The position numbers and the translations under genes are program-made. The notes below the pieces were generated by a model. It had not been told where the DNA came from, ran no database searches, and saw only the letters and a list, made by a program, of their open reading frames with translations. Below are positions 9,053 to 16,636 of a stretch of DNA of 64,000 nucleotides, piece after piece (within the stretch, counting starts at the first letter, position 1; every line of letters begins with the position of its first letter). Source of the DNA: Acidisoma sp. L85 (GTDB lineage: Bacteria; Pseudomonadota; Alphaproteobacteria; Acetobacterales; Acetobacteraceae); the NCBI RefSeq assembly GCF_009765865.1, contig NZ_LMUQ01000052.1:156864-220863 (forward strand). Reading direction: 5' to 3'.

Positions 9053-9916
9053 ATGGTGTATCTCACTGACTCCAGGCCCAGAGTGAAACTGTTGAAGGCG
9101 ACGAAGCGGCATTTCCAGACGCATGGCTGGGAGGTCGAGGAGCAATCACATCCTCACTTCGACCTCAGGGTAAAGAAGCGCGAATTGCGGTTCTTCATAA
9201 GGTGCTTGGACGAAACTGTCAGACTCTACGCGAGCTCGCTAGCCATCATCAAAGATGTCGAGAGTGTCGCCAGGCAAGTTAGGGCTCGGAACGGTCGCAG
9301 TCTTGTTACGGTTTTAGATTCGGGCTTTCACGACCTTGACCTTGATAATTTAGTTTCCCGCGAAGTATTCGCAATCCTGGTTCAGAATTTGCACGCTATT
9401 ACGAGCTTGGATCGGTATCTTGACGAGTTGCCCGACGAACTTACCCCCGGCCAAAGCCTTTTACTTAAAAGGGACGTGTGGCTTTGCCTCTTCATTGCCG
9501 ACCGGTATCAAAAGTTGGGGGACGACATCCATGCGGTAGATTGGGCGCGCTACGGGGTAGAGGCTAGCACCGGCTTTTCCGACGCTTACATGACCTTGTT
9601 CACGCTCTTAAAAGACAGAGGTGACTTGATCGGCGCGGAGAAAATCGCCCTCGCAGCACTTCTACTGCAACCCTTCGAATGTGAATTTCTCCGCGAGATG
9701 AAGCATCTCTCCGCACAGCGCGGGGACCGGGAAGCCGCTGCTCGCTGGGCGCAGCGGTTGGAGCGGGAACTTGCTGTGCCGCGTGACTTTGCCGACATCA
9801 TCAAAAACCAGAAGCGAAACGCTCCCGCATCTTCGGCAAATGTGGAGGCTGAGCGACCCTGGCCGAAGCCAGGCCGCTTCGGCCGGATCTTCGCTGGCCT
9901 TTTCCGATCCGCGTAA
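9053..9916 (+). CDS. TPR-containing protein with unrecognised N-terminal domain
   Basis: The 287-residue protein starts at the ATG at 9053, with GGAG eight bases upstream. Residues ~155-245 form two or three helical pairs of TPR type (YQKLGDDIHAVDWARYGVE, LFTLLKDRGDLIGAEKIAL, AQRGDREAAARWAQRLEREL). The N-terminal ~130 residues are an alpha/beta region beginning RHFQTHGWEVEEQSHPHFDL with alternating basic strands. The layout faintly recalls a degenerate restriction-endonuclease-like fold, but no convincing PD-(D/E)xK set is visible. The C-terminus is Pro/Lys-rich. There is no signal peptide. TPRs suggest protein-protein contacts, perhaps with the neighbouring glycan machinery. Function is not assigned. 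Confidence 0.65.
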   Translation: MVYLTDSRPRVKLLKATKRHFQTHGWEVEEQSHPHFDLRVKKRELRFFIRCLDETVRLYASSLAIIKDVESVARQVRARNGRSLVTVLDSGFHDLDLDNLVSREVFAILVQNLHAITSLDRYLDELPDELTPGQSLLLKRDVWLCLFIADRYQKLGDDIHAVDWARYGVEASTGFSDAYMTLFTLLKDRGDLIGAEKIALAALLLQPFECEFLREMKHLSAQRGDREAAARWAQRLERELAVPRDFADIIKNQKRNAPASSANVEAERPWPKPGRFGRIFAGLFRSA

Positions 9917-10205
9917 GGAGCTCGCCCTTGGGATAGATCGCCTAACCGCTCGACATCACCCCACATGTCCTACATTCCGTATGACCGTTGAATCGTACCG
10001 CGCGAGAATCGCAGCAAGACTAGTGTCAAACTCGGGTTGGCTCGACTACTTCATTTCAAACCTTGCTTGATTGCCGGTGAGAGGGTGGTCTATTCTCTGA
10101 TCCGTGCTCCGGCATAGCAATTGCACGGGCAGCAGCGTGACGTTTAACCCAAAGAGTCCCGAGGATTTGAGTGGTTGCCAGAAATATTTCGCTGCGCTGT
10201 CGAAT

Positions 10206-11318
10206 ATGAACCGCCGAGGGTTTCTTCTTGGAGCCGCGGCAATGGTAACTAGCAGCGATTGCAACGCCATGTCGAACAGTGTCGTCGCCGGCGCGATCCG
10301 ATGGGATGCCTGGTATGACCCCAGGGACAATTCCGTGTTCGCACAACGCAGCCTGAGCTGGGAGCAATATGAAGGACGCGCGCCGGCGCATTGCAGAGTC
10401 GCGGCCGATCACAAGGTCACTTGCGTTGGAACGCAGGAAACCTTGGATAAAGAAATCCGAGAAGCCGCCAGCAGTGGTCTGAAATACTGGGCGTTCGTTT
10501 GGTATGGGCCGAATTCGAGCTTCAGAACGGCGTGGAACCTTTATCAGAGTAGTAGCTTGCGCCATATGGTGGGTTGGTGCGGGATCGTTACGCTTGATTT
10601 GCTGGGTTCGTTGCCGTTCAAAAATGGAGAATGGCGAAACCGCATGAAAGAGTGGGCCGGCTATATGAGTCAGCCGCACTATCAGAAAGTCACTGTGAAC
10701 GATGCGCCCGTCCGGCCGGTGTTATTCCTGTTGTGGCACCCCCAGGACGTAAAGAACTATTTTGCTGATAGCGTAGACAATGTACGTTTGGCGCTCGGCT
10801 ACTTACGTGATCTGGTAAAAGAGTCTGGCCTCGATAGCCCCTATATCGTCATCCTCGATGGCCCGGAAGGAGCATCAGTCACCGCGGAATGCGGTGCGGA
10901 TGCGATTTCCAATTATATTTCTGGTTTCCGTCACGAAATGGTCGGGCCGTATCGTGACCTCGATCGGCAAACTCGAGCTTATTGGAGAACCTTGGCGGCG
11001 GCGGGAGTGCCTATTGTCCCCATAGCCATGGTCGGTTGGGACACGCGTGCGCGGCGAGCGCATCCCGTGCCCTGGGAAAGGTCCGAAAGCACAGCACCGC
11101 CCAATTTGCGCCAATACTATGTTTTGCCCGAGCCGGCGGAACTCGGCGCGCACCTACAGGCTGCCGTCGATTACATTGGGCGAAATGCACGAGCGTGTCC
11201 CTCTCAGCTTCTCCTTATCTACTCCTGGGATGAATGCGATGAGGGGGGCGGCTTAATCCCGACGGTCGAAGATCCCAGTGGCAGCTATCTTTCCGCGATT
11301 GCACGGGTTCTTCGCTAG
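10206..11318 (+). CDS. GH99/WbsX-like glycan hydrolase with signal peptide
   Basis: The start at the ATG at 10206 gives a 370-residue protein beginning MNRRGFLLGAAAMVTSSDC, a twin-Arg/hydrophobic export signal. An upstream in-frame ATG at 10104 would bury this signal 34 residues in, so it was not used. The body begins AIRWDAWYDPRDN, a typical opening of GH99-like folds, and contains YWAFVWYGPNSSF and VLFLLWHP. It ends with LLIYSWDECDEGGGLIPT, equivalent to the AWNEWxEGxxLxP segment of WbsX proteins. The family acts on glycans as endo-hydrolases or unproven transferases. Export places it in the periplasm or outside, unlike the cytosolic WbsX domain encoded at 671. A Cys near the signal's end (SDC-N) could allow lipoprotein processing, but the lipobox is poor. 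Confidence 0.75.
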   Translation: MNRRGFLLGAAAMVTSSDCNAMSNSVVAGAIRWDAWYDPRDNSVFAQRSLSWEQYEGRAPAHCRVAADHKVTCVGTQETLDKEIREAASSGLKYWAFVWYGPNSSFRTAWNLYQSSSLRHMVGWCGIVTLDLLGSLPFKNGEWRNRMKEWAGYMSQPHYQKVTVNDAPVRPVLFLLWHPQDVKNYFADSVDNVRLALGYLRDLVKESGLDSPYIVILDGPEGASVTAECGADAISNYISGFRHEMVGPYRDLDRQTRAYWRTLAAAGVPIVPIAMVGWDTRARRAHPVPWERSESTAPPNLRQYYVLPEPAELGAHLQAAVDYIGRNARACPSQLLLIYSWDECDEGGGLIPTVEDPSGSYLSAIARVLR

Positions 11319-11395
11319 CCGAATGCGATCAGATTGATCCAGGAGCAATCAAGGTACTGGCGCGAAAGCAAAATCAAAATAGTATCTCAGCGTCT

Positions 11396-12007
11396 TCATC
11401 GACCTGTACCTGTAAGGGGCCAGGCTGACATGCCAAGGTCGATCATGAGATTCAGCATGCCCTCGTCGGCGCCAATCTGCGGGAAGTTCAGAATGGCCTG
11501 GAGCACACCAAGAAAATGCCAGGCGAGCGCATCAATGTCGGCATCGGTCGCCAACTCGGCTCTCTCCACACCGTCTCGCAGAATCTTCGCAAAGACCTCG
11601 CGTTGGCGCTCGGCGGACGCCAGGGCCACCGCTTGTCCGGCCGCGGATAGTTCCGACATTTCGGTGATGCTTCTCGCGATCAAGCATCCGGCGGGGCGTG
11701 GTGCCGACAGGTCCGGCAAGAAGCCGCTGAGCAACGTATGCAGCCTCAAGCGCGCGGCGCCGGCTTGCGCCGCGTTCATTCGCCGAAGCACGCGTGCTGT
11801 ATAGGCCTGGAGCGCTTCCCGGAATAGGCCGTCTTTGTCAGTGAAGCGGTGATAAAGGCTGGAGCGGGAGAGGCCCGTGGCCTCAGTCAGTTCGCTAATG
11901 GACGTGGCGGCGTAGCCGCGATGCCAGAAAACACTCACGGCCGCGCCGATAACAGCGATCTCATCGAATTGCGGCTTGCCGCTCACTTCTGCACCTTCAC
12001 TTGACAT
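11396..12007 (-). CDS. TetR-family transcriptional repressor
   Basis: The start at the ATG whose complement is 12005-12007 gives 203 residues (MSSEGAEVSGKP...). A longer frame would run through the divergent promoter. The N-terminal helix-turn-helix is clear: VFWHRGYAATSISELTEATG followed by LSRSSLYHRFTDKDGLF. The C-terminal ~140 residues form the ligand-binding helical domain (CLIARSITEMSEL region). It is divergent from the NmrA-type oxidoreductase gene. The 62-bp gap between the two start codons holds two near-identical 14-bp sequences, so this repressor probably controls both genes. The TetR subclass that governs quinone- or electrophile-responsive reductases often has this arrangement. 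The ligand is unknown. Confidence 0.93.
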   Translation of the reverse strand: MSSEGAEVSGKPQFDEIAVIGAAVSVFWHRGYAATSISELTEATGLSRSSLYHRFTDKDGLFREALQAYTARVLRRMNAAQAGAARLRLHTLLSGFLPDLSAPRPAGCLIARSITEMSELSAAGQAVALASAERQREVFAKILRDGVERAELATDADIDALAWHFLGVLQAILNFPQIGADEGMLNLMIDLGMSAWPLTGTGR

Positions 12008-12008
12008 C

Positions 12009-12048
12009 TTGGACCGAACGTTCCAAAGATGATAGACCGAGCGTTCCA
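12009..12048. promoter_or_regulatory. Probable TetR operator pair in divergent promoter
   Basis: GACCGAACGTTCCA at 12012-12025 and GACCGAGCGTTCCA at 12035-12048 differ at one base and are 23 bp apart start to start. The first sits in the near-palindrome TTGGACCGAACGTTCCAA (12009-12026). Both lie between the tetR and oxidoreductase start codons, the expected place for an operator shared by the two divergent genes. The repeats are directly visible; assigning them to this repressor is inference. Confidence 0.7.
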
Positions 12049-12069
12049 ACATATAGGAGAGCGTCGCAA

Positions 12070-12954
12070 ATGTCTAAAGTGGCCTCGGCTTCAGTCAGGC
12101 CACGCATTGCCATCGCAGGAGCGACCGGCCGCGTTGGCTCGGCTTTGACGGAACTTTTGGCGGCCGATCAGGTTGAGGTTGTCGCCCTGACTCGCCAACC
12201 GGACAAAGCTCAGGCCTCGCGGGGCATTGCTGTCGCTGCTATTGATTTTGGCGCGCCGGAGACGGTTCGTGAAGCCCTTCGCGGAGCCGATCGGCTCTTC
12301 ATCTCACAAGGCAGTTCGCCGCAGCAGGTTGCCAACGAAAAGGCGCTCATTGACGCGGCCGTCGCCGGCGGGGTCCGCCATATCGTCAAGGTTTCGGCCA
12401 TGGGGCCGGCAACTCGGCTTTACCCCTTCGCGTGGCACATGGAGATCGAAGCCCATCTGGCACGCCAGATGATTGCCTCGACTGTCCTGCGACCTTCGGC
12501 ATATGCCGACGTCCTCATCAGACGCGCGGCAGGATCTGTCGGAAAGGGGTCATGGGCGGGCGCCGCGGGCGACGGACGTATCAACTTCATCGATGTTCGC
12601 GACATCGCGAAAGTTGCACGTGTCGCGCTTTTTAAAGAAACCCATCCGGAATGCCAGCGAGCCTACCATCTGACCGGACCGAAGGCGTGGACGATGCAGG
12701 AGATCTCGGAAGAGCTGTCCCGCCTGCTTGGCCATCCCGTCGTCTATATAAATCGGACGCTCGATGAACAGCGGGTCGCACTGCTGGCAGAAGGCCTCAC
12801 ACCTTTCGTGGCGGATCTGATGATGGGACTGGAGCAGACCTTCCGCGAGTCCGTTCTTGGAGAGACTACTTCGACTGTGAAGGAGTTGACGGGGGAAGCA
12901 CCCCGGTCGTTGCCGGAGTGGCTTGCCGAGAACATCGGTCTCTTCCGCAACTAG
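12070..12954 (+). CDS. NmrA-like NAD(P)H-binding oxidoreductase
   Basis: The ATG at 12070 is preceded by AGGAG at 12055-12059 and gives 294 residues; an upstream GTG-type extension would overlap the operators. The N-terminus has the extended-SDR/NmrA nucleotide-binding motif IAGATGRVGSALTELL, with VALTRQPDKAQ placing an Arg to read NADP. HIVKVSAMGP and the later NFIDVRDIAKVA are typical of this family, which includes QorB-like quinone reductases and redox sensors lacking the SDR catalytic Tyr. Cytosolic. Divergence from a TetR repressor suggests induction by a reactive or quinone-like compound. The substrate cannot be inferred. It is not linked to the catabolic locus starting at 13.1 kb. Confidence 0.88.
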   Translation: MSKVASASVRPRIAIAGATGRVGSALTELLAADQVEVVALTRQPDKAQASRGIAVAAIDFGAPETVREALRGADRLFISQGSSPQQVANEKALIDAAVAGGVRHIVKVSAMGPATRLYPFAWHMEIEAHLARQMIASTVLRPSAYADVLIRRAAGSVGKGSWAGAAGDGRINFIDVRDIAKVARVALFKETHPECQRAYHLTGPKAWTMQEISEELSRLLGHPVVYINRTLDEQRVALLAEGLTPFVADLMMGLEQTFRESVLGETTSTVKELTGEAPRSLPEWLAENIGLFRN

Positions 12955-13110
12955 GTGCAGTGCGAGTAAAAGAATCCAACCAGGGTTGACTTGCCCAACG
13001 ATCAGCGATCGAAGGTGCGGCCATCGAGCAGTGAGTCAAAAAAGAATGGTCCCTGGTGCTGACGATCGCGTTGAGCGCCGGTCAGGCGCCCGAACCACTC
13101 GGCACAGACC

Positions 13111-13788
13111 TCAGAATGTGGACTTCCTAACCTCATGTTGCTCCAAATAAATGCAGAGGCTGGGACTGCTCTTGAGAATGTCGCGCTGCAAGGCGACACG
13201 GGCCGCCGCACCGTCTGCTTTCGATAAGGCCGCGATGACCTGGAGATGCTCGTCGCCCAAGTAATCTGTCGCGACGTCGTTGTAGAAGACGTTAAGGATC
13301 GGACCCATCGACATCCACAGGCTCTCAATCTGCTTCGTCAGCATATCGAGGCCGGCTATGCGGTACAGAGAAAAGTGGAAGGCGCGGTTGGCCCGAATGG
13401 CAACCTCCGCCTTGCTGGAAGTGACGGCTGTCGCGAACTTCTTGTTCAACTTGATTAGAGTCTCTACGTCTGCTGTCGTCGCGCGAGAAGCAGCTAGTTC
13501 GGCCGCCAGTCCTTCTAAGGCGATGCGAATGGTCCGCACTTCTGTGTAGCGCGCCAAAGAGAGATCGGGAACATGAACGAAGCGCCGGGAGCGCAATTCC
13601 AAGCCGCCTTCACTCACCAAGCGGATGCATGCTTCACGAACGGGCGTGATGCTGGTGCCGACGCTGTCGGCGAGATCCTGCATGATGAAGCGCTGCCCCG
13701 GCCGGAAGTTGCCGGCGATCAGCTCTTCTCGTAGGTGCTGGTAGGCCCGCTGCGAGAGGCTGCCAGCATCCATCAGCTCCACGCTCAT
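13111..13788 (-). CDS. GntR-family (FCD/FadR subfamily) transcriptional regulator
   Basis: The protein has 225 residues. The winged helix-turn-helix is at ~12-75: SQRAYQHLREELIAGNFRPG, then QDLADSVGTSITPVREACIR. The FCD ligand-binding domain follows, with metal-binding candidates in NRAFHFSLYR (His) and DEHLQVIAAL (His). FCD regulators usually sense organic acids, amino acids or sugar acids and repress catabolic operons. The gene is divergent from the aminotransferase gene at 13933, and a perfect palindrome lies between them. A matching palindrome precedes the importer operon at 15566. This regulator is therefore the best candidate for controlling the whole 13.9-34.4 kb locus. The effector may be the imported compound or an intermediate. 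Confidence 0.92.
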   Translation of the reverse strand: MSVELMDAGSLSQRAYQHLREELIAGNFRPGQRFIMQDLADSVGTSITPVREACIRLVSEGGLELRSRRFVHVPDLSLARYTEVRTIRIALEGLAAELAASRATTADVETLIKLNKKFATAVTSSKAEVAIRANRAFHFSLYRIAGLDMLTKQIESLWMSMGPILNVFYNDVATDYLGDEHLQVIAALSKADGAAARVALQRDILKSSPSLCIYLEQHEVRKSTF

Positions 13789-13872
13789 CTCCCCAGGTTC
13801 CCGGCCAGCCTATCGTTTCGGTACGCAGTCGGCCACAGCGCCATGATGGCAAATTTCTCTTCTCATACCAAT

Positions 13873-13885
13873 TTATAAGTTATAA
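13873..13885. promoter_or_regulatory. Palindrome TTATAAGTTATAA, probable GntR operator 1
   Basis: This is a perfect 13-bp palindrome with a central G, between the divergent GntR regulator and aminotransferase genes and 47 bp before the aminotransferase start. An almost identical palindrome occurs at 15468-15480. In both places the sequence after it is purine-rich (GGAAGTGG and GGAAAAGTG). Small AT-rich palindromes are usual for FCD-type GntR proteins. The sequence is seen; the binding protein is inferred. Confidence 0.7.
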
Positions 13886-13932
13886 GGAAGTGGAAAGGCT
13901 CCAACTGGCGCTCGACGGTCCTGGAGAATGCG

Positions 13933-15321
13933 ATGCTGAGTAATTCTCTGGCGCATATCGATGTTGCCTACCATCTCCACCCGCAGACGGACCCACGACT
14001 GCACGAAAACAGGGGGCCGCTCCTCATCGTCGAAGGGAAAGGCGCGCAGGTCGTAGACTCTTCAGGACGACAGTATATCGAAGGAATGGCGGGCCTGTGG
14101 TGCGCGTCGCTCGGCTTCAACGAGCCGAGGCTGGCGGAGGCGGCGCAACGTCAGATCAGTCGTCTCGGCACCTATCACACCTTCAACCATCGCTCGAACG
14201 AGCCCTGTGTCCAACTGGTGGATGCGCTCTCCACCCTCTCGCCGATCCAGCCCGCGCACTTCTTCTTCGCCAATAGCGGGTCGGAGGCGAGCGACACGAT
14301 GGTGAAATTCGCCTGGTTTTACAATGCGGCGCGCGGGCTGCCGGACAAGCGTCGCATCATCAGCCGCTCCGGCGCCTTCCATGGCAGCACGGTGATGGGC
14401 GCGGCGCTCAGCGGCCTGCCGCATATGCACGGGGCATTCAACTTGCCGACCAACGAAATCCTCTATGCCGCGCAGCCCCTCGCCTATCGGAATGCCCTGC
14501 CGGGCGAAAGCGATGCTGATTTCGCGACCCGGCTCGCCGAAGAGCTTGAGGCGCTCATCCTGCGCGAGGGTCCGGAAACGATCGCCGCCATGATCGCGGA
14601 GCCCGTGATGGCCGCGGGCGGCGTAGCGGTGCCCCCCGCCGATTACTTCCCGAAAATCCAGGCCGTGCTGCGCCGGCATGACATCCTGCTGCTGTCGGAC
14701 GAAGTGGTTTGCGGCTTCGGGCGCACCGGCAACTGGTTCGGCAGCCAGACTTTCGGCTTCCAGCCGGACATGCTGTCGGTCGCGAAGGGTCTGTCTTCTG
14801 GCTACGTGCCGATCGCGGCCGTCGCCGTCAGTGATGCCGTCTACCAGGTCATCGCCGACGAAGCGCATGGCCTTGGGGTGCTGGGCCACGGCTTCACCTA
14901 TTCCGGCCATCCCGTTACGGCCGCCGTCGCCGTCGAGGCACTGCGGATCTACCAGGAGATGGATGTAGTCGAGGTCGCGCGGCGCCTCGGCGAGCAGTTG
15001 CAGACGGGGCTTGCGCACACGCTCCGCGATCATCCCCTGGTGGGGGACATTCGCGGCGTAGGTTTCATCGCGGGCATAGAATTGGTGGCGAACCGGCGGA
15101 GCCGCGAGGGATTCGAGCGCGGATCGCGCGTGGGCGCTCAGGTGGAGCGCGCCTGCCTGGAACGTGGCCTGATCATCCGCAATATGGGCAACACCATTGC
15201 ATTGTGTCCGCCCTATGTGATTTCGGTAGACGAGGTCGATGCCCTTGTAGAGCGTTTGCGCGGCGCGTTGGACAAGGTAGCGGACGACTTGACGCGCGAC
15301 GGCACTGTGCTCGGCGGGTGA
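13933..15321 (+). CDS. Class III (omega) aminotransferase, PLP-dependent
   Basis: This 462-residue protein has the usual length for omega-amino acid:pyruvate aminotransferases. Visible features are FFANSGSEASDT (~111-122) for the PLP phosphate, the SGAFHGSTVMG turn (~146-156), D256 in LLLSDEVVCGFGRTG that contacts the PLP ring nitrogen, and the Schiff-base Lys285 in LSVAKGLSSGY. The family moves amino groups from omega-amino acids, amines or diamines to pyruvate or 2-oxoglutarate. It faces the GntR regulator across a palindromic operator and precedes the importer/hydrolase operon. A likely role is removing nitrogen from an amine or beta/gamma-amino acid released from the imported compound. 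Substrate specificity cannot be read from the sequence. Confidence 0.92.
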   Translation: MLSNSLAHIDVAYHLHPQTDPRLHENRGPLLIVEGKGAQVVDSSGRQYIEGMAGLWCASLGFNEPRLAEAAQRQISRLGTYHTFNHRSNEPCVQLVDALSTLSPIQPAHFFFANSGSEASDTMVKFAWFYNAARGLPDKRRIISRSGAFHGSTVMGAALSGLPHMHGAFNLPTNEILYAAQPLAYRNALPGESDADFATRLAEELEALILREGPETIAAMIAEPVMAAGGVAVPPADYFPKIQAVLRRHDILLLSDEVVCGFGRTGNWFGSQTFGFQPDMLSVAKGLSSGYVPIAAVAVSDAVYQVIADEAHGLGVLGHGFTYSGHPVTAAVAVEALRIYQEMDVVEVARRLGEQLQTGLAHTLRDHPLVGDIRGVGFIAGIELVANRRSREGFERGSRVGAQVERACLERGLIIRNMGNTIALCPPYVISVDEVDALVERLRGALDKVADDLTRDGTVLGG

Positions 15322-15467
15322 CATCCTGTACGGCATGGAGATGATACGCGCTCGCACCCTGATGTTTTGGGAAAGATCGGCGCGGGATCGCAATAATTTG
15401 CTAGAGGCATGAAACGTCCATGATGCGAAGTCTGGAATTAAGGCCGGGTAACCATTGCAATTCGATT

Positions 15468-15480
15468 TTATAACTTATAG
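15468..15480. promoter_or_regulatory. Palindrome TTATAACTTATAG, probable GntR operator 2
   Basis: It matches the palindrome at 13873-13885 in 12 of 13 positions when read on the opposite strand. It lies 85 bp before the first gene of the fourteen-gene importer/hydrolase unit, in a 244-bp gap. Its position indicates joint control of the aminotransferase and the long operon by the GntR/FCD regulator at 13111. Confidence 0.68.
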
Positions 15481-15565
15481 GAAAAGTGACGCCTTGCGCG
15501 CCTCCGTCTCCTGCAAAGCAGCGTCGCCGCGTCGCCGCGCCTGTCAACCGTCATGGAGAATACTG

Positions 15566-16618
15566 ATGAAGTCAGGCCTGGCTCTTGTCGGCGCAATTAT
15601 ATCAGCGATGGCAATCGCACCCCGAGCTGCGCATGCGGATCCCAATTGGTGGCCCTTTGCGGTCGAGGTTCATAATGGCGGGCCCAGCACGACGAAAATC
15701 GAATATACGCCGCCCAATGCCCCAACGAAGCATTGGAAGCTCTGCGCGCTGATCCCCAACCTCGCCGACAGCTACTGGCTCGCCATCAATTATGGTATGG
15801 TGGAGGAAGCCAAGCGTCTGGGCATCACGCTGACCACGCTCGCCGCCGGCGGCTATGACCAGTTGCCAAAGCAGATTTCTCAGTTCGATGACTGCGTTTC
15901 CTCGGGCGCCGATGCGATCCTTTTGGGCGCGATCTCCGAAGCGGGTTTTTCCGGGAAGCTGGCCGAGGCTGCGAAGAAGGGCCTGATCGTGATCGGCGTC
16001 GCGAACCCGATCGAGAAAGCGCCCGTCACCGCCAAGATCACCGTCAGCCACTATGCTAAGGGCAAGGCCTCTGGCGATCTTCTGGTGCAGCACCTCGGCA
16101 GCGCCGGTGGCGAGGTCGTGGCCTTCCCAGGTCCGCAAGGTTCCGGCTGGGCGGAGAGCTATTTGTCGGGTTTCGAGGATTCGCTGAAGGGCAGCAAGGT
16201 GAAGCTGATGGCGGCGAAGTTCGGCGGCGCCAACGTGCCCGACCAGCTCAATCTCGTAACCGACGCCTTGCAGGCTTATCCCGACATGAACGCCATCTGG
16301 GGCGGCGCGCCCACGGTGGAAGCGGCGCTCGGCGCGGTGGCCGAGGATGGCCGTACCGTCGCGATCGCGTCTTCCTGGGAGAATCAGGCGATGCTCGATG
16401 CTGTCAAAAGCGGCAAAATTCTCGGCTTCGCGGCGGAATATCCGGTGATCATGGCTCGCATCAGCGTCGATCTCGGTGTGCAAGCCTTGGAGAAGACGCT
16501 GAAAGGGCAGGAATACGACGTCGTTCCCGGCCTGGTCACCAAGGCCAATCTCGATAAGACCGATCTCACGCAGATCTTCGCGGCCAAAGGTTTCCGCCCC
16601 GTCTTCGACGTGCATTGA
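15566..16618 (+). CDS. TorT/RbsB-like periplasmic substrate-binding protein
   Basis: The ATG at 15566 follows GGAGAA. It gives a 350-residue protein with a Sec signal (KSGLALVGAIISAMAIAPRA, cleavage near AHA-DP). An upstream in-frame start would bury the signal. The mature protein has the two-lobed periplasmic-binding fold of class B sugar binders. WKLCALIPNLADSYWLAINYG and DQLPKQISQFDDCVSSGADA resemble TorT-type proteins. TorT senses trimethylamine N-oxide in Escherichia coli, but no torS or torR is present here and the next genes are an ATPase and two permeases. It is therefore the binding component of a CUT2 importer. The solute need not be a sugar, given the amide-hydrolase genes downstream. 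Confidence 0.88.
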   Translation: MKSGLALVGAIISAMAIAPRAAHADPNWWPFAVEVHNGGPSTTKIEYTPPNAPTKHWKLCALIPNLADSYWLAINYGMVEEAKRLGITLTTLAAGGYDQLPKQISQFDDCVSSGADAILLGAISEAGFSGKLAEAAKKGLIVIGVANPIEKAPVTAKITVSHYAKGKASGDLLVQHLGSAGGEVVAFPGPQGSGWAESYLSGFEDSLKGSKVKLMAAKFGGANVPDQLNLVTDALQAYPDMNAIWGGAPTVEAALGAVAEDGRTVAIASSWENQAMLDAVKSGKILGFAAEYPVIMARISVDLGVQALEKTLKGQEYDVVPGLVTKANLDKTDLTQIFAAKGFRPVFDVH

Positions 16619-16636
16619 GGGCCTAGACAACGCGGC

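Noticed and set aside
14062-15393. 443-codon minus-strand frame opposite the aminotransferase
   Set aside because: The plus strand carries a complete class III aminotransferase with all catalytic residues; the antisense frame is His/Arg-rich without a recognisable fold.
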